From Verpa conica (taxonomy: Eukaryota; Ascomycota; Pezizomycetes; Pezizales; Morchellaceae), in contig JAUFSD010000003.1 of NCBI GenBank assembly GCA_033030425.1, positions 186,001 to 250,000 of the forward strand: a stretch of 64,000 nucleotides of DNA, given 5' to 3'. Position 1 is the stretch's first letter. Each line of letters opens with the position of its first letter. The translations under genes and the position numbers were made by a program. Below the pieces are notes generated by a model. The model did no database searches and had not been told where the DNA came from. It saw only the letters and a list, made by a program, of their open reading frames with translations. Below, in pieces: positions 37,401 to 49,068 of the stretch.

Positions 37401-38683
37401 TGTGATTTAAATTATCTGGACGTGAGAACTGGAGTCAGTAATATTTCTTTGCTTATACCCTAATCTAACACAGTTACGATAACTCGGTGCTGGCCGAGGT
37501 TGGCAACGCCTCGAGCGCTCACCTACCACCGACCATAATCACAGAATCTACAAGCAGTAAGCATTAGGAATTCGGATACTTACGAGAATTTGGGGGCTAG
37601 TATAAAGGCAATCAGCGACAAACTCTGGTATTCGATGGGTGCAGACTGGTGAGAAGGAGAAGAGAAATCAAGAGATTGAGAGGGGAGGGGCTGAATATAT
37701 GTATGTAGTACTACCGTCCCCAGTACAACCACGTTTCCGAACAGGGCTGTCTCCATCTCCTCTCCCCACAGCGCCAGCTGGTGCAGAGGCGAAGGGGCTT
37801 CCGGGCGCAACATGACACACACTACATGCTGTGATCATCCAACCATGAGGCAGAGTAATTAAAGAATGGCGGCAGAAGTAAGATGGTGTTGGCCAGGCTG
37901 GTTAGCCGCCACAAAGATCTACAAGCTGATTCCCCGAGGTATCAATTCCAGTTCCTGGAAGAATTGAAGTCCCAATTTCCCTCCCCAATTGACCAAGTGT
38001 TGGTTCATGATATTTCGTTCACCATCGGTAGAAAGTGGTAGGTGTCCTACCTGCATAACTCCTGCAGTACTATACTCTAAACCAAGAGGTATGTAGTTGA
38101 AAGCGGGGGCGACTTGCGATGACTCTAAGTTCCGCAATGTATTCACTCGCTTCTTCAGCCGCACCTGCAGTTCACTAACCCATGCTTAAAATAGTCAGGT
38201 GCTGTAGCAAGGCAGCATCATTTGGGTGTACCTTAATAATCGTGGGTTCATTTGTTAATTAACAGGAGTCGGTGTGAAATTGACATCTACCAGAAGAGCT
38301 AGTACATACATGTAACTATGTACTTTACTATATGTAATAACTATGTATAGGGCAAAACCCCTTGCATCCCTGGGCCACGCTCGGCTAGTGAGGCAGGGGT
38401 AGGGTTACCCGGTCGACTAGTTGGGCAGCGAGATACGTAGCCACCGCCACCGTCGCATCACCCGTGTCTGCCACCTTGTCCCGCTATTGGCCGCCCTAGT
38501 TCCCATCTATCCGTACCCCTGGGCCCTGAACTCATCCCTCCAACGTCAAGGAGTATTTGTCCCAACTTTCTCCCCTCACCCATGCAGTCACCTGCCAAAG
38601 GGATTTCCGGAACAACCTACATAGATAGCTATCTAGCTTCCACTTTGATCCATCATAACTGACAAAAGTTACTGGCTTACAAT
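37401..38683. promoter_or_regulatory. Divergent intergenic region, AIM24-family gene / calponin-like gene
   Basis: 1.28 kb between outward-facing genes, so both promoters should lie here. Several short open frames have no recognisable motif and overlap one another. No tRNA or repeat recognised. Confidence 0.45.
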
Positions 38684-40939
38684 ATGGCTTCCGTCTCATC
38701 TTTGGATAAGGACCTCTCAAGGCTCCGTCTCGCTAAATACACACCCCAGGACTCACAGGATGTTAAAGACTGGATAGGGGATATCTTGTGTGAAAAGTTA
38801 CCAGTGGGTGACTTGATGGTTGTTTTGAAAGATGGTGTCATTTTATGCAAGTGGGTGTTCTTATATTCTTATGCCTCTATTCCTTATCACTGGTTGTGCT
38901 ATGAACAACTACATGCGTTACAGCCCTCAAGATATAGGGATAACATAGAAATACCTTGCTAAAAATAACGCACTTTTAGACTTGCCAACCGTCTCGAAAC
39001 CTCCAACCCAAAACTAAGATTCAAAACCTCCGCTATGCCTTTCGTACAAATGGAAAACATTTCCCACTTTCTCTCCTTCGTCTCTCGCCCTCCGGTCTCC
39101 CTTGCCGCACATGACGTCTTCCTCACCGTCGATCTATTTGAGCAAAAGGACCCTGCTCAGGTCGTTCAATGTCTTGGGGCCTTCTCCCGTATCGCCAACA
39201 GACTTGACCCAGTTTCCTTTCCTACCACTCTTGGTGGCCTCAAAATCCCTAGCTCTACCACTGCTCTTTCACCACAGTTATCTGGAGGCTGGTCACCTGG
39301 GAAGAGAAATGTTTCCGGGGGGTCTACAGGTAGTGGAGTTGCAAACGCATATGTCCAGTCTGCGGCTGCTACAGGTGCCCCTACTCCATTTGGGAAGCCA
39401 ACTATACCCCCAAGAAAGCCGGCTGTGAGCTCCTGGAGTAAACCAACTGATGAAAAGGGTACTGCACCGGCATGGAATATCGCGCAATATGGCTATATGG
39501 GTGGTGCGTCACAAGGAAATCAAGGCGTTTCTTTCGGCGCCAGACGACAAATCACCAACCAACCTGTTGTTAAGGGCCCCTCATTAGAAGAGCGCGAGAA
39601 ACTTCGAAAGAACTCTGCAGACGACACACAACGTGTGCAGGAAGTATCCCAAGAAAAGAGACGCGCTGAGGATGATAAAAGACGCATTGAGGATGAGAGG
39701 AGACGGAAAGAGGAGGAACAAAAGCGGGTCGAAGATGAGAGAAGACGGAAAGAGGAGGAACAAAGGTGGATCGTAGAGAAAAAACGGAAAGAAGAGGAAA
39801 AAAAGCGGATCGAAGATGATGAGCGCCGGAAAGCCATTTTTGAGGCAAAGAAACGCCGGGAACAAGAGGAGGAAAAGACCGTACTGGAAATCGAACGCCG
39901 AAAGGAAGAAGACCGTAGGCGACTATGGCAGCATGAGCAGGACCAGCAACGGGAATTAGAACGCGTTAGGGATCGTGAACAAAAGATAGCCACGGAACGC
40001 CGTGAGGAGGAAGCCCGCCGAGTCCGCGATGCAGAAACACAACGCAAACTCGATGCTGAGAAATCTGAAAGGGAGCGAGAACGAGAGAGAATCCGACAAT
40101 TGGAGCGTGAGCTCGAGAAGGCTCGCGAACGTGAACGTATATACGAAGCCGAGAAAGAAGAACGACGTCGGCAAGACACAGAACGCATGCGCCGTGATGC
40201 ACAGGAGGCTGTAATCCGAAAGCATAAGACTGGCGATTCTGCATACGGTCATCGAACTGGTGATCGGGACTCCTATCTCCGTTCCCACAAGACTGGTGAC
40301 CGGGAAAGAGAGAATATGGAAGCAGAACGTCGTTTCCTTGCCGGAGCTTGGCGCGGGGATATAGCTACTCCTCCATCGACGACAGGCTCTACCTCACTAT
40401 TCCCGCAGCATACTCCTGGCTCACAACCCGTACATTCACCCAGAGCACTTCCTACACCGCCACGGAAGCTTCCTCCCGCACCGACGACCCCAAACAGGGT
40501 CGGTGCGTTGCCTAGTAGTCGATACTTTGCACAAGAGCATCTTGCAAGCGAACCAATGGCCCGAAGTGGTTCCTGGGAAACAAATGATGATGGTGCAGCA
40601 GTAGCACTGGAGCGTGAGCGTGCTGAGAAGCGGGAAGCGGAGAAAAAACAGGCTTATAAATGGGCCAGGTGCGTCATGATCCTTATACCTGATCCCCCGA
40701 ATCCGTTGATCCCCACTGCTGAGGAGGTGGCGGCGTGGATCACTGACCGCGAATCTTGGATAAATAGCATGTCGCTCTTAGAGCGGGAGAGGGAGCGGGA
40801 GCGGGAGAGGCAGAGAGAGTGGGAGGCGAACCAGAAGGAGATAGAGGAGAGACGTGACAGGGGTGATACTGGGGACGATGGCCCAGCGTGGGATGTTAAT
40901 CAATATGGGTACGCAGATGATATTCTCGATTTATATTGA
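38684..40939 (+). CDS. Calponin-homology protein with long charged helix (transgelin/Scp1-related)
   Basis: Two exons (38684-38850, 38980-40939) join to 708 aa. A single CH domain (about 24-135: DVKDWIGDILCEKLPVGDLM, CKLANRL formed across the intron, FVQMENISHFL) is the actin-binding fold of calponin and transgelin. A calponin-type repeat follows at about 219-247 (PAWNIAQYGYMGGASQGNQG then VSFGARRQI). Residues of about 265-445 are an almost pure Glu/Arg/Lys run, either a coiled coil or a stable single alpha-helix. Next come HKTGD/HRTGD mini-repeats, a Pro-rich linker, another ER-rich helix and a C-terminal PAWDVNQYGYADD that echoes the first repeat. The likely role is actin-cable bundling or stabilisation. 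Function is inferred from domains. Confidence 0.85.
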
Positions 40940-42631
40940 GTGATGTTGTTGCCCTTTTTGCTTTGCGACTGCATTTTTTTTTTTGTTTATCGGACTTCAG
41001 GTTTTGGCATAGCGAGGAAGGGACACTACCCTACGTTCATTATTATATCCTGGTTTTTTTTTATTTATCTTTTTGCTTTTCATACGACCATTCATTAATT
41101 TCTCTTTCGTCTTTCTGGGTAAACAAAATTGGGTTTTTTTTTATTTTTGTGTGCTTCTCTGTTTGTCCCCTATCTTACTTGACTAGGGTTAACCTTATTC
41201 TTTTTTTTAATTGATTAATTTTTCTTTCTGTATAGTAGATAGACCCACACCCTTTTTTCTTTTTGGGATATCCTTCCTTTTATCTCATTTACCTTTTTCT
41301 TTTGTTTAGAATTAGAGGTCTTGCCCCAAGCCATCACGAGGAGGATGTATACTATAATATACATCCCTCCTTTTAGATTTCTATTTTCAGTACGTATAGT
41401 ACAAACGTTTGCTGACTGTTCCCGCCTAATGGGGTCAGATACATGGGGGGCGCCGACCAAGGAAAGATGGGAGTGGCTTTTGGGGGCAGAAGGCAGATTA
41501 TAGGTCCGAGAGACGTACCTAAGAAGTGGTAAGGTTTAAATTTGGTTCTTGATTTCTTGATTTTTTTTCTTTTTCCTTTTGAGTTCAATTGAAAGAGAAG
41601 ATTCCTTGGGGTTGTGCGTTTTAATCCTATCGAAGCGGCTGTCTTTTGGAATAGTTGGGTGGTTGATTATCGGGTGGTATCAATTAGAGAAAGGAGATTT
41701 GCAAATACCCGTGTACTCGAACCACATGTGTTTTCTTAGCTTGTTTTTTAGCAGCAACTTAGGCCTATATCCAGTCTAGTATAAGATATACAAAGCCTTA
41801 TTGCCCCACTAAAGTCTAATCCCACGGCAACCAGAGGGACACAGATGATGAATTCCCCCATACGGCTTGAAGTTAGAGTTAGAATAAAGTAGGTTTAGAC
41901 GAGGTGTTAGCTTCCATAAATCTTAGTACAAAGGAGCTTGATTGATTACGGTCTTAACCTTACAGCGGAATATCCCTTGCTTTATCCCTACGCTGCTTGC
42001 CCAAAAGGTATGAATGCACCTGACAATAACGCCTAGAACACCTAAAAGCCTCCAAATTCTTACGTATATGAGTGGTTCTTTGGAATCTTTACCTACTGAC
42101 TAGATCTAGCCGATCCATCGGAGTACCAGACTTATGATCTGTAGATCTATACCGCTTTTTGTACGGAACAGGTAGCATGGGTATAACCTTAGCATGATCT
42201 TTATACATATGACCAGATACTAGTATTTCGGTTATACCCTAGCCCGTAAAGTAATATAGTGGCAATGTGCCCTCCGAATACTTTAGGCTTTTATTAAATT
42301 TGTTACATAAATTAGGTCCCACTAGAAGGCTTTCTTTTTCTTTCGAGGCTCAGCACTACCACAGCCATAATCGTGTCTTTACGATACGGAAAGCCGCCGC
42401 ACAGTAACACGTACAAAATTTCGGAGGCTATCCCGGATCCCGGCAGTATGTACCCCAAGATACCCAAATATGAGTCTTGGGATAGGTACTTATTGTCTCG
42501 GCGTTAACAAATGATCATCGGTATTAACCACTCAACGTCATACCTGTTCCTCTTATTTATGTCATTGCCTTACCTTCATGTTGATAACCATAATAATTTA
42601 CTTTGTTAGCCGTACAAGGCGCACAAACCCT

Positions 42632-42652
42632 ATTTTTCACGATGTGAAAAAT
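42632..42652. promoter_or_regulatory. Perfect 9+3+9 palindrome next to a TATA box
   Basis: Arms ATTTTTCAC and GTGAAAAAT are perfect inverted repeats around the spacer GAT. It ends 1 bp before the TATA box and 71 bp before the ATG of the secreted hydrolase gene. The layout suggests a binding site for a dimeric regulator; no factor is assigned. Confidence 0.5.
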
Positions 42653-42653
42653 T

Positions 42654-42662
42654 TATATAAAA
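42654..42662 (+). promoter_or_regulatory. TATA box of the beta-lactamase-fold gene
   Basis: TATATAAAA, 61 bp before the ATG at 42724, a plausible spacing for a fungal TATA promoter with a short leader. Confidence 0.6.
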
Positions 42663-42723
42663 GCGCCCATGATATCCTAATCACTACTCTTTAGATACCT
42701 AAAGTACACCAGTATCAGAAAAC

Positions 42724-44655
42724 ATGCAGCTACTTTCTTATTTTGTACTCCTATCTGTGATATCTTCCGTTTCAGAGACTCTAGCCGCTAGGTGCCCCAT
42801 AAATGGTCCTCTTCTACCAGCACCAAAAACACTATCAGCTTCGCCCTTTATTCATAGCGCAGGTGAAAAATTAAAAGAACTCTTTGACTCTGCAGCTACG
42901 GGATCCATAATTGCAGGATGGCAAACGAATGTCACCTCTTTTTCAATAATTCTAACAGATGCAGAAAGTTCACTTTGGGAGTACCACCACACAGCATCCG
43001 GAAACGTTAATAGCACCAAGAATGTTAACGGAGACACCCAATTTCTCATTGCATCGATCTCGAAGGTCTTTACCGACCTAGCTTTGTTAAAGGCAGGATT
43101 GGATCTAGATGATCCGATCACCAAGTACCTGCCTGAGCTAGCATCAAATGATTCGCCGATCAAGTGGAAAGATATAACTTTACGGGCCCTGGGAAACCAT
43201 CTCGCTGGCATTCCTCAAACTTGTAAGTAAATAGATAATCTGGGTATATTAAGCGAAATAGAGTTAACAGACTAGGAAAGATGGGTACCCAGACGACTAC
43301 ACAGCACAGTCTTACCTTGAACCCCTCGGGTTCCCTCCACTTTCCGAAAGCGATTATCCTCTATGTGGTGTTATTGGCTTACATCCTGCATGCACGAAGC
43401 AACGTTAGTATTACCATGACCTATCATTGAAACTCTGAGAATACTAATACAGGTTTTATCTTTAGAACTTCTAGCTGGACTTTTAACTTCTGTGCCTATA
43501 TTCCCACCCAATACAAGACCCGTGTATTCAAGTATTTCTTTTACTCTTCTTGGATATGTTCTTGAGGAAGTAATGGGTAAAACATTCGGAGAAATTCTGG
43601 ATACGGAGATCATTAGGCCATTAGGAATGGAAAATACTGGACTTCACCCTAAAAACCAATCTTCAGGAGTCATACCACCAGTTACAAATGTGTGGGGTGT
43701 CGACTTCCAAGATAATAGTCCGTAAGTCTTGCGATCTATATTAGAGGGAAATCAGATAAGTTCCAATGCTAAATAAAATTATAACTCTAGTGGCAGTGGT
43801 GTATACTCGACCTCAAACGACCTCACTCGTCTTGTTCAAGGGATACTCTCACTTTCAGTACTCTCTACGCCTTCAGATGTTAGGGGATGGCTCAAGCCAA
43901 CAGCAGAGACTGCCTCGCTCTATAACTTAGTCGGAATGCCATGGGAGATCACCCGAGCTACCAACTTGACACCAGAAAATCTCCACATCATAGATATATA
44001 CGCAAAAGACGGACATGTTCCAGGCTATACATCTAGAATTGCGGTGATTAATGAATACGGTGTAGGGTTTACCGTCCTTACAGCTGGCTTGACTGATGCT
44101 ATCATTCCTCTTGTTGAGGCCTTATTGAGCGTATTTGTACCGGCAATTGAGGAAGCGACGAGAGATGAGGCCAGAATATACACGGGACACTTCTCTACGC
44201 CCGCTAATTCAACAATCAAGTCATACTTGAAGCTCGAGATAGACGATGAGCCTGGCCTGAAGATTACAGAGTTTGTTAGTAATAGCAGCGATATGCTCGC
44301 CGGAATCTCAGCTATGTGGGGGCTTTGGCCCGGAAATTTTGACGCCTCCATACTAGATTTCAGACTTTATCCAACAGATATCTCCGAAATTAGTAGCTCT
44401 AATATGACGACCAGTACTACCGATAGTATATATATTAGAGAAGACTGGAGGATGTTGATGGAGCCATTGCTAGGGTCGGGCGGATCTCAGTTGCCTTCCA
44501 AAAAGGTATATGATAATATCTGTACAACCTGGCAGTCTCACGATACATTGTACTATGGCGGTAAGCCAGTGGATCGGTTCTTGTTTCTAAAGGAGGGAGA
44601 TGATGTTATAGGGATCGAGATTCCATTCCTACGTATTTCCTTGGTGAAGCAGTAA
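42724..44655 (+). CDS. Secreted beta-lactamase-fold serine hydrolase (class C-like/LACTB family)
   Basis: Four exons (42724-43222, 43281-43403, 43466-43721, 43791-44655) join to 580 aa. The N-terminus MQLLSYFVLLSVISSVSETL is a signal peptide. The catalytic SxxK motif is S111-I-S-K114 in FLIASISKVFTDLA, and a YSS in RPVYSSISFTLLGYVLEE sits at the second active-site (YxN-like) position. DPITKYLPELAS and LRALGNHLAGIP match the fungal beta-lactamase-related family. Such proteins are usually esterases or peptidases, not antibiotic-resistance enzymes. Several N-x-S/T sites fit secretion. The junction QT/YGYPDDYTAQSY fixes the first acceptor at GAAAG. The C-terminal 200 residues form the variable lipocalin-like extension typical of these proteins. 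Substrate unknown. Confidence 0.85.
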
Positions 44656-45248
44656 AAACTATCTTTCAGATGAGACTTTTAAAGAATGAGTTCTAAATTT
44701 ACACCTGTATATGCGCCTATATGTGCGGACTGAAGCTCGAGAATATTTTTACCGTATTTATTCTAGTGTGGGTTTTGGGTCTAGGCCGATCAACCTTTTA
44801 AGATCGCAGTATGTCTCTGTTCGGATTCTAGGCACAGAATTTTATTGTTTTATTTTCATTATTTTATTTTATTTTAGCCAATCAATTTATTCATTTAGTA
44901 TCTATTATTTTACGTAATTAGTTATCTAAATTCTATCCATAATTTATAAATATTAGACTATATGTGGTATAAAGAGAATAAAAAGAGAAAAAAGAGAATA
45001 AAAAGAGAATAAAAAGAGAACAAAAAGAGAATAAAAAGAGAATAAAAAGAAAATAAAAAGAGAATAAAAACTAAAGTCTAAATGTAGCATCTTATATCTC
45101 ATACTCCTTACATAACACAAAAAACAATTATACTACCACATGTGTAGGAACAAATTTAAAAAATATCCCCCTAGCTTTCCAGGCCTACACACGTTAGAAC
45201 ATCGCAATTTTCCTATGGATACCAGCTCACCTAAACAAATCTCATGAC
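44656..45248. other. Intergenic region between convergent genes, with A-rich tandem repeat
   Basis: Very AT-rich 3' flanks of the hydrolase gene (+) and NLR gene (-). It contains the tandem array listed separately. No gene seen. Confidence 0.6.
44970..45071. repeat. Tandem array of 11-mer AATAAAAAGAG
   Basis: About nine imperfect head-to-tail copies of AATAAAAAGAG, with variants such as AAAAAGAGAAC. It lies between two convergent genes. Confidence 0.9.
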
Positions 45249-48200
45249 TCATTCTTGAAGCTTTCCCTCGGCCGCTGACAGCTCGATTGCTGTAGATATC
45301 GTCCATGGATTGTCCGGCCCAAAAAGCTTTGTCCGACCAACCAACACAATCCTAAACAAATCTACTGCCTCCTGGTATCGCCCTTGGATGTGAAAGCATG
45401 ACGCAATATTATACATGGTAATCAAATTATCACCATGCTCCTTCCCATTTACCTCCTCTTGTACTACTAAAGTTTGTTGTAATAGAATCAACGCCGCTTC
45501 GGTCTCTCCTTGCTTATTTTTAAGAATTGCTATATTGTTGTTGGTACGTAGTGTATCCGGGTGTTGTGGCCCAAGTGCTTCCTCTTGACCAGCTAAGACC
45601 CTCTCGTATAGTTCAAATGCCTCGTCGTATCTTCCGAGCTCTTGAATAGTTGTCCCCATAAAGCCGACGGACCGTAGGACTTCCGGATGACTCTGTCCAA
45701 GAGCCTTCTCCTGTCGAGGTATAACTATCTCCCATAACTCCAATGCCTCCTGGTGCCTTCCTTGTTGTCCAAGTAGGAGTGCCACATCATACATCGTACT
45801 TAGGGAATCAGGATGCTCTTCTCCAAGCACTTTCCACTGGTTATATACAACCCGCCCGTACCATAAGAGTGCCTCCTCGCTCTTTCCTTGTCGCTGAAAA
45901 GAGTCCGATATATTTCGAATAGTACGTAGCGTATCAGGGTGTTCCTCTCCTAACAATCGCTCCTGAACAGCTAGTACCTGTTTGTGCAAATCTATAGCCT
46001 CCTGGTACTTCCCTTGGTTTTGAAAGCACAGGGCTATATTGCTGATTGTGTCGCAGGTTTTAGTATGCTCTGTTCCAAAAAAGTTTTCCTGGTCAGCTAG
46101 GATTTTCTGATATAAATCCAATGCCTTCTGGTATTTTCCATCTTGTTGATAGGCGGTTGCTATATTGTAGACAGTATTTACTGTGTCTGGGTGTTGGGGG
46201 CCAAGTAAGTCCTCTTGGGCTGCTAAAACGCTTTTATACATTTCCAATGCATCGTCAAGTCTGCCTGGCCTTCCATACTGAATACCCACAGCAACACTTT
46301 TGATTGTTTCCAGCGTCCTGGGATGACTCTTTCCAAAAACTCTTTCCTGTCCAGCCAGGGCCCGTTCATACCACTCGAGTGATTCCGCGTACTTTCCCTG
46401 TCTATGTAAGAGCAGGGCCATACTACATATAGCAAACAGAGTATCAGGATGTTCTTTTCCACGCACACGCTCGAAGCCGGCTAAGACTTGTTCCTGCATT
46501 TCCAATGCCTCTTGATGGCGATTTTGTAAACTAAATACTGATGCCATGCCACCCATAACTTCTAAAGTATTTGGACTATCCTTTCCAGATAACTGCTCTA
46601 GACCAGGTAATGCTTGCTGATAAAGCTCCAAGGCTTCCCCATAAAGTCGTTTATCGAGAAATATAGATCCCAGGCTTCTAACAGCGCATAGGCCATGTAT
46701 TGTATGAGGTATTGGGTCCTGGCTACCCGCTACTTGCTGGTGAAGCTTCAGAGACATTTTAATCATCTCCTCTGCTTCCCCATATCGTAAATTTTTTACA
46801 AGGAAAATCCCGATCACAGCCATTGCATCCGCGGCCCCGGAATCAGCGGCCTCAGCACCTGCATCTAATTTACTAAAATCTGGGAGCCCTCGGAGGTGGT
46901 AGAAGGATATATCAATATGAGGAGACAGTCGACGTTCATAAGCCCAGTCAAGCTCTGTCTTGAATAAATCATTTGACCAAAACTGGAGGCTTCCGGCCAA
47001 TAGAGCAATAGATCTCATAATAAAGTTCTGCCGTGACGCTGTGTCGAGGCTTTGCCGTGTCCACTCAAGTACCAGGGGATGAAAACTAAGACCTATTTCA
47101 CCATTGTAATTTGGTCGCTTCGCCAAGGAAAACGATAAAAGGGATTTAACGCCATCGTGGACAAAAGGGTTATCTAAAAATAACATTTTATGAGTACATA
47201 ACTACACAGAGAAAAATTAGCGATTCTTAGTTTTTACCTTTACCGAACCAGGAAACATTTCCCTTTGCTCGATCAAATAATTCTTTGGGTATATTTTTAT
47301 TTCCGTTTGCAAGAAACGAGCATAAATACAGTAGATTTGATGCGGCTGGGGGGAGGGAGTCGAAAGAAATCTTCCATGTGGTGAGTAACGTGTCACTTCT
47401 GTATCTCTCTGATATTCCTGGGTGGCTAGCTGAGGCTACGCGTTCGAAAAACGTGTTGTACAATGGTAAATACTCAGAGAGTTGCATTTGCATTGCTGAT
47501 ATATAACCACCTGCTTGATCTAAGGCTAAAGGAAGATACCCTAATTTCTCCGCAATCTTTGAGGCCTCATCATAATCTAGCTTATGTTAGCAAGCACCTT
47601 AACCCTTAACATAGCTTTACGACATACCTGAACCACTAGTAATTTGTGGATCTCTACTAGCACTAGATAGCAAGATCGAAATTCCAGCCTCCTTATCAAT
47701 TTCTGCAATCTCCATCCCGACACCTAGATGCTTAACCTCCGGCCTTCTTGTAGTGACAGCAATGCTTCCAAAGTTACAAGTAGGAAAAAAATCGAGCATT
47801 TTGACTGATTCGATATCGTCATGATTATCGAAAACAACTAACCAACCATCATTCCCTACACTCGAAAGCCACTTCTTTAGTGCCCTTGTAATCAGCTCCG
47901 GGGGGCACTCCTCTCGTATCTGACCAGTTGACTTGATAAACCCGGGTATGCCTAACATATCCCCTATCTCCGCGAAATCTGGGGTGGAATCTTTCCATTT
48001 TGTTTGGTAATGAGAAACGAGCTGTTCCATCATTGCCAAAGAACTATAGGCTAATGTTGCTTGGTTCGTAGCATCGATCCAAAAAATCGATGTATAGGAA
48101 GAGGAATGCCGGTATGCGTACTCCGTAACAATTTGACTTTTGCCCATACCGCCAAGGCCGTACAGAATTGCAACTTGACGCTCCCGTGTGTTCTGACTTA

Positions 48201-49068
48201 GTGGGTCCAAAATTATATGTAACCTGTCAAGAAAATCTCCTCTTCCAACAAACCTTTTATTCCTTTGAACGGGTAGTCGAACGGGTACCTTGAATTTTTC
48301 AAAGGATGGAGCTGAAGGTTGAGCTGGCAATGCGTTAGGCTCTGGAAGGACCTCAGATAACCCATCATTATACCTCTTTAGCTGCGCTATTAGTTCCAGA
48401 AACTTCTTTTTGTCCGTCACGGCCCATCTAAGTTTATCATAAGTTGGGATAATTTGCTGTAACTTCGTCATCGTTTCTTTGATATAATCGATTTCGGTTT
48501 GAAGACCTGGAACGAGATTCCTATTTTCAAGCATTGCCGGGTTCTGAAGAATCCTGATACCATTTGGGTCGAGGCTCGATATTAACCCTAGCGTGGAAAC
48601 ACCTGGAGTTGTAACCGTATTTGACGAAGTCTTGCTTTTTCGAGGGCGTAGATGCAAAAGGGCTGATATCCTATCCCGCTTTTTCAGTGCCCCAGAACCC
48701 CCAGAAGCCTGCCCCTGAACTGAGGTTCCAGGGCTAACTGAAGTTATACTAATCGCTTGCATCCCGTACCTCTCGTTGAGGCTTTCTATACTCGCGAATA
48801 AAACAACTATCCGTGCCAGAGTCCCAACAGCATAACGATAGCGATAGTCTTGTGGATTCAAACCCTGCTGCTCGGAACCACTACTAATACCCCACTTTTT
48901 CTCCCATTCAATCAACCGATTTTTCTCTGTTTCGATCGCCCATTGAATATCATCATGATCGATGGTGAGATTCCCTGCATCCGATAAGACATCGTAGCAT
49001 TGCATAGAAGTTGTGTAAAGTTGAGCGGCGATGCCCACAACTCCGAGGGCTAGTCCAGCAGACTCCAT
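45249..49068 (-). CDS. NLR immune-type receptor: HeLo - NB-ARC - TPR
   Basis: Exons 49068-47628, 47576-47238 and 47173-45249 join in frame to 1234 aa. Residues 1 to about 230 are a HeLo domain (ESAGLALGVVGIAAQLYTTS, LARIVVLF..IESLNERYG, DKLRWAVTDKKKFLELIAQL), a helical cell-death effector module of fungal incompatibility proteins. NB-ARC follows: P-loop GLGGMGKSQ with K310, Walker B WLVVFDNHDD, FGSIAVTTR, and GYLPLALDQAGGYIS across the first intron. About eleven 42-residue TPRs of the kinesin-light-chain type (HPDTLRTxxNIAxxxxxQGKY) end the protein. The repeats differ clearly from each other, unlike fast-evolving arrays of near-identical repeats. No frameshift or stop is seen. The likely role is non-self recognition with HeLo-triggered membrane damage, inferred from the family. 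The ligand is unknown. Confidence 0.87.

Larger units (their letters stand above)
40940..42723. other. Intergenic region, T-rich 3' flank and promoter of the beta-lactamase-fold gene
   Basis: 40940-41600 is T-rich 3' flank with poly-T runs; its open frames look compositional. 41800-42600 is AT-rich with no gene. The promoter-proximal end carries a palindrome and a TATA box, listed separately. Confidence 0.55.

Noticed and set aside
39520..40288. Ser/Arg- and Phe-rich minus-strand open frames
   Set aside because: They are shadows of the Glu/Arg codon repeats of the calponin-like gene.
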